A stretch of 64,000 nucleotides of DNA, from NCBI RefSeq assembly GCF_001310225.1, contig NZ_CP012898.1:3404001-3468000 (forward strand), read 5' to 3'. Shown here piece by piece: positions 9,144 to 18,100 of the stretch. The notes below the pieces were generated by a model. The model was not told the DNA's origin. It ran no database searches and worked only from the letters and a program-made list of their open reading frames with translations. Position 1 is the stretch's first letter. Every line of letters starts with the position of its first letter. The DNA comes from Pseudalgibacter alginicilyticus. GTDB lineage: Bacteria; Bacteroidota; Bacteroidia; Flavobacteriales; Flavobacteriaceae. A program made the position numbers and the translations under genes.

Positions 9144-10676
9144 TTATTTTTTCATGACTTTAGTAAGAATTCCAAAAACACTTCTTATAAAAGTAGCACT
9201 TGTTAAAACTTTTACAATAGGGTTCATTGCTGTGCTTCTTCTACTTGTGCTTTTTTTAGATGCTGCTTTTTTTAAAGCGTCTTGTTCTTTTTTAGCTTTT
9301 TCTTTGGCCTCGTTTGCTTCTGCTTGTTTTATTTTTTTTGTAAGCATTTCATAAGCACTTTCTCTATCTATAGTTTCATTGTATTTTTTTGCAAGTTTAG
9401 AGTTTGAAAGTAAGGTGCTTAATTCGTCTTCTGTCAAAACATCCATTCTACTCATAGGAGCACGTACCATGGTAGCGGCAAGTGGCGTAGGACGTCCTTT
9501 TTCATCTAAAGCAGATATCAAGGCTTCTCCAATACCTAAGGAGGTTAAAACTTCAGTTGTATCATAATACTCAGAATCTGGATAGTTTTGCGCGGTTAAT
9601 TTTATAGCTTTTCTATCTTTTGCAGTAAAAGCTCTTAAAGCATGTTGTATTTTTAAGCCCAATTGGCCTAAAACAGCTTCAGGAACATCAGTTGGATTTT
9701 GGGTTACAAAATATAAACCAACACCTTTACTTCGTATTAATTTAACAATACTTTCAATTTGACTTAAAAGAGCTTTAGAAGCTTCATTAAAAATCAAGTG
9801 TGCTTCGTCTATAAATATAACCAGTTCGGGACGGTCGCTATCGCCTTGTTCTGGAAATGTTGAGTATATTTCAGCTAATAAGCTTAACATAAACGTTGAA
9901 AATAATTTGGGCCTGTCTTGAATATCTGTTAATCGTATGATGTTTATAAAGCCTCTTCCTTCGTTATCCACACGTAATAAATCATCAACATCAAAGGAGG
10001 TTTCACCAAAAAATAAATCGGCCCCTTGTTGTTCTAATTCAACAATCTTTCGTAAAATAGCACCTGTTGAGGCAGTAGATATTCTACCATAGGCTTCGGT
10101 AAATTCTTCTTTACCTTCTTGAGTGGCGTATTGTAATATTTTTTTGAAATCTTTTAAATCGAGAACAGGCATTTTGTTATCATCACAATATTGAAAAATA
10201 ACAGCAACAACGCCCGATTGTGTTTCCGATAAATCTAAAATACGAGATAACAACACAGGGCCAAATTCACTAACCGTTGCTCTTAGGCGTACACCATCTT
10301 GTTCAGAAAGTGTTAGTATTTCCACAGGAAAAGGTTTAGCTTCAAATGGAATCCCTATTTTATTATGGCGTTCATCAATTTTTGCATGTCCAGGACTTGC
10401 TTGTGCTAAACCACTTAAATCGCCTTTAATATCCATGAGCAATACAGGAATGCCTTTGTCACTTAAATTTTCAGCTAAAACCTGTAAAGATTTTGTTTTT
10501 CCTGTGCCTGTTGCACCAGCTATTAGGCCGTGTCTGTTTAAAGTTTTTAAAGGAATGTTTACATGTGCGCCTGTCACAACTTCTCCTCCTAACATTGCGG
10601 CACCCATAGGTATAAAGTCGCCTTTGCAAGTGTTGCCTTCAGTAATATATTTAAAAAAAGTTTCGGTTTTACTCAT
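9144..10676 (-). CDS. HerA/VirB4-like helicase domain ATPase (DUF853, YjgR type)
   Basis: 510 residues. Walker A GATGTGKTKS is near residue 53 and Walker B LVIFIDEAH near residue 290. The 'FVTQNPTDVPEAVLGQLG' and 'RAFTAKDRKAI' segments are characteristic of DUF853/YjgR proteins, cytoplasmic ATPases of the HerA-FtsK superfamily with unclear function. The C-terminal 70 residues are a Lys/Ala-rich, probably coiled-coil tail. It is the first gene of the leftward run ending with rluF. It is not accompanied by NurA, so a HerA-NurA resection role is not supported here. Confidence 0.9.
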   Translation of the reverse strand: MSKTETFFKYITEGNTCKGDFIPMGAAMLGGEVVTGAHVNIPLKTLNRHGLIAGATGTGKTKSLQVLAENLSDKGIPVLLMDIKGDLSGLAQASPGHAKIDERHNKIGIPFEAKPFPVEILTLSEQDGVRLRATVSEFGPVLLSRILDLSETQSGVVAVIFQYCDDNKMPVLDLKDFKKILQYATQEGKEEFTEAYGRISTASTGAILRKIVELEQQGADLFFGETSFDVDDLLRVDNEGRGFINIIRLTDIQDRPKLFSTFMLSLLAEIYSTFPEQGDSDRPELVIFIDEAHLIFNEASKALLSQIESIVKLIRSKGVGLYFVTQNPTDVPEAVLGQLGLKIQHALRAFTAKDRKAIKLTAQNYPDSEYYDTTEVLTSLGIGEALISALDEKGRPTPLAATMVRAPMSRMDVLTEDELSTLLSNSKLAKKYNETIDRESAYEMLTKKIKQAEANEAKEKAKKEQDALKKAASKKSTSRRSTAMNPIVKVLTSATFIRSVFGILTKVMKK

Positions 10677-10781
10677 GCCTTATATTTTGCATAAAAATAC
10701 AGGAAAAAAAAAGAAGTCAATATAGTTCATGAATAAAATTGAATTGGAATTCAAAAAGCAATAAATAAAACAAGGAATATG

Positions 10782-10790
10782 TATCTTTGC
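10782..10790 (+). promoter_or_regulatory. queE promoter -7 box, nearly abutting the start codon
   Basis: TATCTTTGC is an exact match to the Bacteroidota -7 box. An upstream in-frame ATG at 10779 overlaps it and so cannot be on the transcript; the usable ATG at 10797 is 7 nt after the TTTG. The mRNA would be leaderless or nearly so. Confidence 0.65.
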
Positions 10791-10796
10791 AAACTT

Positions 10797-11426
10797 ATGA
10801 AGGAAGAGATACAATTATTGGTAGATAAGGGTGAAATGTTGCCTTTAATGGAAGAGTTTTATACCATTCAAGGGGAAGGATTTCACAAAGGTACAGCAGC
10901 TTATTTTGTGCGTATTGGAGGTTGTGATGTGGGATGTCATTGGTGTGATGTTAAAGAAAGCTGGAATGCCAATTTGCATCCTCCTACTGAAATTTCAAAA
11001 ATAGTAAACAATGCTAAAAAGTACAGCAATACTATTGTTATAACAGGAGGCGAACCTTTAACTTGGGATATGACAGCCTTAACCACTCAGTTAAAAGCGG
11101 AAGGTTTGCAAATACATATTGAAACTTCTGGAGCTTATAAATTGACAGGAATTTGGGATTGGATTTGTTTATCGCCTAAAAAGATGAAGTTACCAACGGC
11201 CGAAGTTTATGATAAAGCTCAAGAACTTAAAATGATTATTTATAATAAAGATGATTTTCGCTTTGCAGAAGAACAAGCCGCCAAAGTAAATAAAGATTGC
11301 ATTTTATATTTACAGCCCGAGTGGAGTAAACGTGAAAAGGTTATTCCTGAAATTGTTGAATATGTTATGAAAAATCCAAAATGGAAAGTCTCATTACAAA
11401 CACACAAGTACTTAAATATTCCATAG
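10797..11426 (+). CDS. queE: 7-carboxy-7-deazaguanine synthase QueE
   Basis: 209 residues from the chosen ATG. A radical SAM enzyme converting 6-carboxy-tetrahydropterin to 7-carboxy-7-deazaguanine in queuosine/preQ0 synthesis. The cluster-binding cysteines form CDVGCHWC (C43, C47, C50), the CX3CX2C pattern usual for SAM radical enzymes, preceded by the family motif EFYTIQGEG. 'VITGGEPLTW' is the SAM-contact GGE motif. The upstream in-frame ATG (10779) lies within the promoter box, so the start at 10797 is preferred. No other queuosine genes are adjacent. Confidence 0.95.
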   Translation: MKEEIQLLVDKGEMLPLMEEFYTIQGEGFHKGTAAYFVRIGGCDVGCHWCDVKESWNANLHPPTEISKIVNNAKKYSNTIVITGGEPLTWDMTALTTQLKAEGLQIHIETSGAYKLTGIWDWICLSPKKMKLPTAEVYDKAQELKMIIYNKDDFRFAEEQAAKVNKDCILYLQPEWSKREKVIPEIVEYVMKNPKWKVSLQTHKYLNIP

Positions 11427-11459
11427 AAATTGTTAACGTTTTAAGTTACTAGAAAAACA

Positions 11460-11497
11460 AATGCCCCAACCATATCAATTGATTTGGTTAGGACATT
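11460..11497. terminator. Palindromic hairpin between convergent queE and DUF2911 genes
   Basis: A 38-bp imperfect palindrome with 16 of 19 pairs matched, centred on ATCAATTGAT and flanked by AATG/CATT ends. It sits between two convergent stop codons, as expected for a shared terminator. The T-run is weak (CTTTTT begins about 15 bp after). Confidence 0.5.
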
Positions 11498-11529
11498 GTT
11501 ATCTTTTTAAGATATACGTTTACCGTTTA

Positions 11530-12072
11530 TTACTTAGTAAAAGGCACTGTAACACGCGTTGTTCCCCAGCCTAAATGCATGTTGATTGTGTTACCTGATT
11601 CGTCAAAAACAATGGCGAAGTTTTCAATAGATTCGCTTCCCGTTGTTGCAGGAACATTTAATTTAGCAACTTCGTTAGATGCTTTGTGTCCACCCGTACC
11701 CCAATTGTCAATAGCTGAACTAATAATAATAGTCCATTCTTTAGCTCCAGGAATGGTAAATAATGAGTAAGTGCCAGCCTTAATTGCTGTACTCCCTAAT
11801 TTAACATCTTTTAAAAAGATGATTTGAGTAGCATCATTGGCGCCCGTTCTCCATAATTCTCCGTATTTAGCCAAGTCTGTTCCAACCGTTCTTCCTTTTA
11901 GGTAAGGTCTGCTATAAAATACTTTAATAATCTTGTCAGCTCCTCTATTTGGGAACGCAGCAAGATCCAATGGGCTTTTGTCTAAGCTAGGGAATTTTTG
12001 AGCAGATACGTTAAAAGATAATAACATAACAAGTGCAAATAGTAAAGGTGTAATAAAAGTCAATTTTTTCAT
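11530..12072 (-). CDS. DUF2911 domain secreted protein
   Basis: 180 residues with a Sec signal peptide (MKKLTFITPLLFALVMLL...NVSA, cleavage near residue 24). The rest matches DUF2911: 'VFYSRPYLKGRTV', 'YGELWRTGANDAT', 'AGTYSLFTIPG', 'WTIIIS'. Probably periplasmic; function unknown. Single gene, convergent with queE. Confidence 0.9.
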   Translation of the reverse strand: MKKLTFITPLLFALVMLLSFNVSAQKFPSLDKSPLDLAAFPNRGADKIIKVFYSRPYLKGRTVGTDLAKYGELWRTGANDATQIIFLKDVKLGSTAIKAGTYSLFTIPGAKEWTIIISSAIDNWGTGGHKASNEVAKLNVPATTGSESIENFAIVFDESGNTINMHLGWGTTRVTVPFTK

Positions 12073-12212
12073 AATAAAGGGTTTAATGAATTAGAATTTA
12101 TAAAAATAAGATACAATGGTCTTAAAGTTTTTATAAAAGTCGGTTAAGCATGTTAAAATTTACATTTTGACTATAATGCTTTAGCGTATTTAAGTTTTTG
12201 AATTCCTATTAA

Positions 12213-12286
12213 AGAGACTGACGCGTTGTGCTTTCTCGCAGTGATGGTTAAACTAACATGGCGAGGACAAAGAACGAAGCCATCTG
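12213..12286. repeat. Degenerate REP-like intergenic repeat
   Basis: Two inverted copies of a GCGAG-containing unit (CTTTCTCGCAGTGATGG and CATGGCGAGGACAAAG...GAAGCCATC) resemble the widespread bacterial 'GTCATTGCGAGG...GAAGCAATC' intergenic palindromes. Pairing is imperfect. Assignment is by pattern memory only. Confidence 0.45.
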
Positions 12287-12308
12287 CTTAATTTTAGTTA
12301 TTACAGTT

Positions 12309-12674
12309 TTAAGCAGTCCGTAAAATTTTTTCCATTGTTCTGCCTTTAGCCAATTCGTCTACCAATTTGTCTAAATATCTTACTTGTTGAGTAAGTGGGG
12401 TTTTAATGTCTTCAATTCTATAACCGCAAATAACACCTGTTATTAACTGAGCGTTGAGGTTTAAGTTTGCTTCATTAAAGAAAGTTTCAAAAGTTACTTT
12501 ATCGTCAATGAGTGATTTTATTTTTTGGTCGTTAAAACTGGTAAGCCAAGTGATGACTTGGTGCAACTCTGCCTTGGTACGACCTTTTTTTTGAACTTTG
12601 TTGATGTAGTGAGGATATACTTCAGCAAACGTTAGTTTTGCCATGCGGGCATCGTGTTCTGGGGAAGTACTCAT
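12309..12674 (-). CDS. DUF2200 domain-containing protein
   Basis: 121 residues matching the small DUF2200 family over its whole length: opening 'SPEHDARMAKLTFAEVYPHY', then 'KVQKKGRTKAELHQVITWLT' and 'LITGVICGYRIEDI'. Cytoplasmic, no signal peptide. Function is not known to me. It is a common orphan in Bacteroidota and Firmicutes and here sits beside the cassette-like array, though it lacks the matching terminal repeats. Confidence 0.9.
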   Translation of the reverse strand: MSTSPEHDARMAKLTFAEVYPHYINKVQKKGRTKAELHQVITWLTSFNDQKIKSLIDDKVTFETFFNEANLNLNAQLITGVICGYRIEDIKTPLTQQVRYLDKLVDELAKGRTMEKILRTA

Positions 12675-12702
12675 ATTGTGTTGGTTTTTAACTCAGTTCT
12701 TT

Positions 12703-12712
12703 GTTGTGTACA
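12703..12712. repeat. Left terminal inverted repeat of cassette A
   Basis: GTTGTGTACA, the exact inverse of TGTACACAAC at 13263-13272. The match extends to 13 of 14 bases (GTTGTGTACAgTAC against GTTGTGTACAaTAC). The pair brackets one gene. Confidence 0.75.
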
Positions 12713-12720
12713 GTACTTTT

Positions 12721-13257
12721 TCACGACATCCAGATTTCATATTCCACTATTACTGTCCACATTCCATAAACTTTCTTCAGAAAATACTTTTTTCCATAGG
12801 CACTTCCAGTAAACTTTAAATAGGATACAGAAACGACACAATTTTCGAAATTGTTGTCAAAAATAGGTTCGCTTATCGAAATAATATTTTGTCTTTTATT
12901 TGTCTTTTTGAATAGTTGTTCAGCGTCATTTTTAGTCAAGCATTTTTTACTTTTAATAAAATCTTCGCCGTAATTCAATTCGTTTATTAATTCCGAGTTC
13001 CAACTCCCAATTTTACTTTGTGATTCATTTAGCTCAATTTCGTTTAGGATGTTTTCAGGGACATTAAGTCCAGTTTGTACTTTAAAATCTTTTGCGTCGA
13101 AGAAGGTTTTTGGTTTTTCGCATTGGACATACATTCCTTTTCCACCTTTTCCAATTTCGTAATCAATGATTTTTTTAAACACATCAGATTCCGAGTTATT
13201 TTGTGAATAGCTCAAGGTTGATATTAAAATCAAAAGTATGTTTATAATTCGTTTCAT
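12721..13257 (-). CDS. Cassette gene A: hypothetical secreted protein
   Basis: 178 residues from the ATG giving MKRIINILLILISTLSYSQ, a Sec signal peptide. A GTG codon four codons upstream lies inside the flanking inverted repeat and is less likely. The body has no domain I recognise; it ends with a beta-rich segment 'SVSYLKFTGSAYGKKYFLKK' and 'WTVIVEYEIW', reminiscent of small periplasmic proteins. The stop codon lies 8 bp from the left repeat. Probably accessory and acquired with its flanking repeats. Confidence 0.7.
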   Translation of the reverse strand: MKRIINILLILISTLSYSQNNSESDVFKKIIDYEIGKGGKGMYVQCEKPKTFFDAKDFKVQTGLNVPENILNEIELNESQSKIGSWNSELINELNYGEDFIKSKKCLTKNDAEQLFKKTNKRQNIISISEPIFDNNFENCVVSVSYLKFTGSAYGKKYFLKKVYGMWTVIVEYEIWMS

Positions 13258-13262
13258 CGTAT

Positions 13263-13272
13263 TGTACACAAC
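13263..13272. repeat. Right terminal inverted repeat of cassette A
   Basis: TGTACACAAC, inverse of 12703-12712, immediately followed by spacer A/B. Confidence 0.75.
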
Positions 13273-13446
13273 GGGTTTAGCTAAGATTAGTGCGGATTTA
13301 GGATGATAATGTATCAGCTACTAAGATTTAGCAAAAACCATTTGTTTAGTTTTTTATTTGACTTAAAACTAAGACAAATTGTTTTTGCGGACAAATGAAT
13401 TTAAACTTCTCTTTTTAATATTCACCCCGCATTAATTTTAGCCGGT
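13273..13446. repeat. Cassette spacer A/B with long foldable hairpin
   Basis: The ends are complementary: CTAAGATTAGTGCGG (13281-13295) pairs with CCGCATTAATTTTAG (13427-13441), the two mismatches being G.T wobbles. Nested inside is a near-perfect stem between GCAAAAACCATTTGTTTAG (from 13331) and its inverse ending GTTTTTGC at 13388. The elements TAAGAWTAGTGCG (left) and CGCATTAWTTTTA (right) recur in spacer B/C, so this is a repeated site type and not a simple terminator. Confidence 0.75.
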
Positions 13447-13456
13447 GTTATGCTAC
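13447..13456. repeat. Left terminal inverted repeat of cassette B
   Basis: GTTATGCTAC, exact inverse of GTAGCATAAC at 14336-14345, followed on both sides by a TTT/AAA continuation. The stop codon of gene B is inside this repeat. Confidence 0.75.
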
Positions 13457-14320
13457 GTTTTTAATTCTGTTAATTATAGACTCAATAACCAACTCAAACA
13501 ATAAGTTTCTCTGTTCATAAATAGCATTCCATTGGTCTTTATTCCAAGAACTTTCTTCGTGTTTGTACATACCATGAGCTAAAATATGTCTCATGTCATC
13601 TAACTTTGGATTTCTCAATAGGCCGTTTTGTGCTTGTATAGTTGATTTAATAATTTCTCGTTTATCTTTATTTTCTTTCCCTGGTGCATAATCTTGTCCT
13701 AGCATTGCTAAAAAACTTGTAGTTAGATTTGATTTACCTTTTTTATTCCACCAAAAGCCTTCAATAAATGAATAAAGACTTAGAAGTTCAAGCAAGACAT
13801 CATCAATACCTGAGATTTTATAAATCTCTTCAAGAATGTGACTATGTCGGATTTCAAGGTTATTAAGGATTTGAAAATAGTATAAAACCTTATCAAATGT
13901 TTTTGAATTAATTTCCAATTTCGAAATAGTATGAGATTGTCTAAATCCCTGCCAATTAGGTATTGTAATTACAGCTTCGGGGATGTACTCTGCAGTATCT
14001 GAAACAAATGAAGGTTGATAATAAACAAGCTTTAGACATAATTTAAATAGATTGGTAAAGTTGTAAGAGTTCTCACTTTCATATCCATTCAAGGTTAAGA
14101 TAAAGATTGAATTTAACGGCATAGGACTATTTACCATATTAAGCATTCCGTGTCTAATTATCTTATTATGAATCCAGTCGTTGAAAGGTTCCTGAATATT
14201 TTTTGAATTTTGAAAATTGGTAATTAGTATATCTATCTCTTTGTCTTCAAACATAACTTTTTTTGAAAAGTCATTACCTGAAAACTTTATGTTATCAATC
14301 AACCAACATCCATATCTCAT
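13448..14320 (-). CDS. Cassette gene B: probable HEPN-domain protein
   Basis: 290 residues, no signal peptide. The C-terminal third carries 'LDDMRHILAHGMY', which fits the HEPN ribonuclease motif RX4-6H (R244, H249), within a helical region ('LLELLSLYSFIEGFWW' before, 'NLLFELVIESIINRI' after). The N-terminal part ('GCWLIDNIKFSG...') loosely recalls the N-terminal domain of ApeA-type anti-phage proteins; this is weak. RNA cleavage or defence activity is inferred from the motif only. The stop codon TAA lies within the flanking inverted repeat, and the gene is bracketed by matched repeats like its neighbours. Confidence 0.65.
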   Translation of the reverse strand: MRYGCWLIDNIKFSGNDFSKKVMFEDKEIDILITNFQNSKNIQEPFNDWIHNKIIRHGMLNMVNSPMPLNSIFILTLNGYESENSYNFTNLFKLCLKLVYYQPSFVSDTAEYIPEAVITIPNWQGFRQSHTISKLEINSKTFDKVLYYFQILNNLEIRHSHILEEIYKISGIDDVLLELLSLYSFIEGFWWNKKGKSNLTTSFLAMLGQDYAPGKENKDKREIIKSTIQAQNGLLRNPKLDDMRHILAHGMYKHEESSWNKDQWNAIYEQRNLLFELVIESIINRIKNVA

Positions 14321-14335
14321 ATTTTTTATTTAAAT

Positions 14336-14345
14336 GTAGCATAAC
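14336..14345. repeat. Right terminal inverted repeat of cassette B
   Basis: GTAGCATAAC, inverse of 13447-13456, immediately followed by spacer B/C. Confidence 0.75.
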
Positions 14346-14466
14346 GGTTACGTATAAGAATAGTGCGTAGTTTGAGTGCGAGGATTTTCCGAAGGAAAAT
14401 CAGATGCAAGCAAACAAGCACTAACATTTGATTTAGGAATAAACTTACGCATTATTTTTATACGTT
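14346..14466. repeat. Cassette spacer B/C with foldable ends
   Basis: CGTATAAGAATAGTGCGTA (from 14351) is complementary to TACGCATTATTTTTATACG (from 14446), with only two G.T mismatches in 19. An internal perfect hairpin GATTTTCC-GAA-GGAAAATC lies at 14383-14401. It has the same TAAGAWTAGTGCG / CGCATTAWTTTTA core as spacer A/B but a different outer arm, so the arms covary. Confidence 0.75.
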
Positions 14467-14475
14467 GTTACTTGC
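14467..14475. repeat. Left terminal inverted repeat of cassette C
   Basis: GTTACTTGC, exact inverse of GCAAGTAAC at 14974-14982. Confidence 0.7.
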
Positions 14476-14488
14476 TGTACTTTTTTTG

Positions 14489-14950
14489 TCAGAACCTAAA
14501 GTTTATTTTCATTATTAAATCATAAAAGTCATTTCCGACAAACTCGTTCCATTTTTTTGAAAACAACAATTCAGAGTTTTGCATCAACTGAATTTCAGAG
14601 TCATTAGAGTCAAAATTCAGATAGATACATTCTAAAATCTCTATAGACCAAGAAAAAACCTCTTTTTCATAGTTTTCAGAAGTTTTATTGCAACTGAATG
14701 GAATTTTGTTTAATTCTAATAAGTTTAAAAAAACTTTATTCCAATAAGAAATTGTTCGGCTTTGTGCTAATTCGAAGTTAACAATGTCCGTTGATATTCT
14801 TTTGATTCCGTCATCGTAAGAAGTGCCATCAATTCCGATAATATTTCCTGTTGTTCTGACACCATTAATGTTATACCAACCCATTCTTTTTTCGTCATAT
14901 TTGATTTTCCAGTCAGGAAATTCAATCTGGTTAATACGGTATCTTTTCAT
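14489..14950 (-). CDS. Cassette gene C: hypothetical protein
   Basis: 153 residues, no signal peptide or membrane helix. Opening 'MKRYRINQIEFPDWKIKYDE' followed by a Gly-rich turn region and a helical C-terminal half rich in Asn and Ser. No family recognised. It is bracketed by its own inverted repeat pair and is the rightmost cassette: beyond the right repeat the usual TAAGAWTAGTGCG core is missing. Confidence 0.6.
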   Translation of the reverse strand: MKRYRINQIEFPDWKIKYDEKRMGWYNINGVRTTGNIIGIDGTSYDDGIKRISTDIVNFELAQSRTISYWNKVFLNLLELNKIPFSCNKTSENYEKEVFSWSIEILECIYLNFDSNDSEIQLMQNSELLFSKKWNEFVGNDFYDLIMKINFRF

Positions 14951-14973
14951 CTAATTTGGGTTTCGTGGGTATT

Positions 14974-14982
14974 GCAAGTAAC
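14974..14982. repeat. Right terminal inverted repeat of cassette C
   Basis: GCAAGTAAC, inverse of 14467-14475. The DNA to its right does not continue into a recognisable spacer, so this is the edge of the array. Confidence 0.7.
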
Positions 14983-15086
14983 TTAGTTATATGAATACTT
15001 ATACAATTCATATCCTATATAATAACTGAAGATATGAATCATTTTTTAGTAATTGTTGCTCTGTAAATATAAATAATTTTTCTTAC

Positions 15087-15119
15087 AAAAAATCCCGATA
15101 GTAACCTATCGGGATTTTT
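15087..15119 (-). terminator. Terminator downstream of gatB::aspS
   Basis: AATCCCGATAG, loop TAAC, CTATCGGGATT: a perfect 11-bp stem with A-run before and T-run after, so it can work in both directions. It ends the gatC-gatA-gatB::aspS transcript and separates it from the cassette array. Confidence 0.85.
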
Positions 15120-15174
15120 AAATTTATTTTGATTTGTATTAGGGGTATTTCAAAAATGAGAGCATTAAAAAAGT

Positions 15175-18100
15175 TTACTTTTTAATAATACGCACATTCA
15201 TTTCCTCCACTTTTTTATCAGAGAGTAGGGAGGGAGCTCCAAACAATAAATCGTCACTAGTACCTGTTTTTGGGAATGCCATTACTTCACGAATGGATGC
15301 TTTTTTCTCTAAAATCATCATCAAACGGTCTACACCCCAAGCAATACCACCGTGTGGTGGCGCACCATAATGAAAAGCTTTGTACATAGTGCCAACACTT
15401 TTCATCATGTCTTCTTTGTTGTACCCCATGTTTTTGTAAGTAGCTTCTAGAATTTCAGGTTTGTGAGCACGTACAGAACCACCTCCAATTTCATAACCAT
15501 TTAATATTAAATCGTATTGTTGTGCTATAATATCTCCTATTTCTTCATCCTTACCATTCATGTGTTTGTCTAAATCATAAATAGCAGGCATGGAAAATGG
15601 ATTGTGGGTAAAGGTCCAACGGCCATCATCTGTTCTTTCAAACATCGGGAAATCTACCACCCAAGCAGGTCGTAATTCCTTTGGGTTAATAAGTTTTAGC
15701 ATGGCACCTAATTCTTGACGCACTGCATCCAAGGCTTTATTGGCTGTAGCATAATCTGCCGCCGAAAAGAAAACAATATCACCCACTTGTGCATCGGTAG
15801 TTTTAATGATGCCAGCAGCAATTTCTTCTCCTAAAAATTTAATAATTGGCGATTGCAAATCATTTTCATTTACTATAATATAAGCCAAGCCGCCCAAGCC
15901 ATGTTGTTGGGCAAGTGTGGTTAATTTTTCAATTTGTCCTTTTGATAAGCGCTTATGACCTTGCTCTTCGGCGGATACTTTAATACATTTAACTATACCG
16001 CCTTCTTCAATAGGTTTGCTAAATACCTGAAAAGTAGTGTCTTTTACAATATCAGTAATGTCTTGCAGCTGTAAACCGAAACGTAAATCAGGTCTGTCAC
16101 AGCCATAAAAATACATGGCGTCTTGGTAGGTTATAACTTCAAACGGACGTAAAATCCACTTATTGCCGTATATTTTCTCAACAATTTCGTTGAACATTTT
16201 AGTGTTCAAATCAATAATTTGCTGCATGCTGGCATAGGCCATTTCAATATCAAGCTGTGTAAATTCTGGTTGACGGTCGCCACGAGAATCTTCATCTCTA
16301 AAGCAACGAGCCAACTGAAAATACTTTTCATAACCTGATACCATTAGCATTTGCTTAAACTGCTGAGGAGCTTGTGGTAGGGTGTAAAATGCCCCAGATT
16401 GTTTACGTGATGGCACGATAAATTCGCGTGCGCCTTCATCGGTTCCAGCACTTAAAATTGGCGTTTCAATTTCTAAGAAATTTTCATGGTCTAAAATGTC
16501 ACGCATTAATTTGATGACTTTGTGGCGATTCACAATAACACGGCGCACATCATCATTACGGTGGTCTAAATATTTATATTGAAAACGAGTGTTTTCATTG
16601 GTTTTTGTCGCTCTTTTTATTTCGAAGGGAAGGGTCTTAGAAAGGTTTAATATTTCTAATTCGGTTGCTTCCAATTCTATTTTTCCAGTTCTTAAAGCTG
16701 CGTTGTAATCGTCTTCTTTACGTTGAACAATTGTACCTGTAACGCTTATAACAGATTCTGGTTTTAAACGTACTAATTCGTCTAAATTTGGGAACGATTC
16801 TCTACTTAAACGCACTTGGAATACTTGAGTGCTTGAATCGCGCAAATCAATAAAAATTAATTCGCCGTGATCTCTTACACTTGCTACCCATCCTGAAAAG
16901 GTTACGTTTTCAGAAATACTATCATCTGAAATATCAGAAATTAAGTGGGTTCTGTATTCGTCTTTAATAACGATTGGAATTTGTGGTAGAGTTTCCTCTG
17001 GAGTTTTGTTAGTTTTTGATGGGGTTTCCATGGCGTTTGGTCTAACATCTGTTTCACCATTGGCTTTAGACTCTGGAGATGTTGCGTTTCCAGTTAAAGC
17101 ATTCAAAATACCATGACGAATTACTTTTCCTGATGCGCCTTTTCCAATAATGGCAATTACTTTTCCTACTAGTATGCCTGCTTTACCTTGATTCCCTGCT
17201 TTGATATCGTTGGCAACGGCTTCATTTTCAGAAATAACTTTTAAAATAGCGTTTTGTATTTTTTCTTCTGAAATAGAATGCTCTTCAAAATAAGCTTTGT
17301 AGTCAAATTTTGAATCAGCTAACAAGGCTTTGATAGCATTTTGAGCTAAAACAGGTGTGACTTTTTCGTCTTTGAATAAACTGAAAATGGCTATAACATC
17401 TGAAATGTTTTGAATGCTTGTGTAATCTTCGGGTTTAATATTATTAGTTAATGTTTTAGCAACAAATGAGGGCTCTTTAATAACATTGTTAATGGCTACA
17501 AAAGTTTCAGAACGCAGTGAATCTGCGGTAAAGAATTTAGCATCTTGCGGTAATACGCCTCCTTTTATCAATATAGATTCTACAGCAAACGGAAGAGTGC
17601 TTATATCAACATCAATAGATTCCACCACATCTTTTATGGAAACAAATGGTAAGTCTGGCTCTGAAATAAATCGATAATCGGCCTCAAACTCCTTTTTACG
17701 CATGGTTTTGGTTTGCTTTAAATCAGCATCCCACAACACCGTAGTTTGGTCTGGCCTAAATTCTTTGTGTTCTATATAATAGTTAAGTTGTTTTTCAATT
17801 TCTTCCTTTAAAGCATCTACCATAAACTTAAACGAGTTTAAGTTTTTTATTTCAGTTCGCGGATTTAATGCGTAGCTATGTTTTTTGCGAAGTGATACGG
17901 ATACATCTGATTTAAACTCCCCCTTTTCAAGGTTGGCTTCAGATATTTTCAAATTTTGAACAATACGCTGAATGTATTGTGCATAGGTTGATGCATCTTC
18001 AATACGGCGAATACAAGGTTCTGTTACAATTTCAATTAATGGTACACCTGCTTTATTAAAATCTACCAGTGAGATTTTCTTTTCGTGCATTAATTTTGCA

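Noticed and set aside
10779-10796. Longer start for queE at 10779
   Set aside because: That ATG overlaps the TATCTTTGC promoter box, and the extra residues do not match the family.
12309-12674. DUF2200 gene as a fourth cassette of the array
   Set aside because: It lacks a matched flanking inverted repeat and the TAAGAWTAGTGCG core, so it is treated as a neighbour only.
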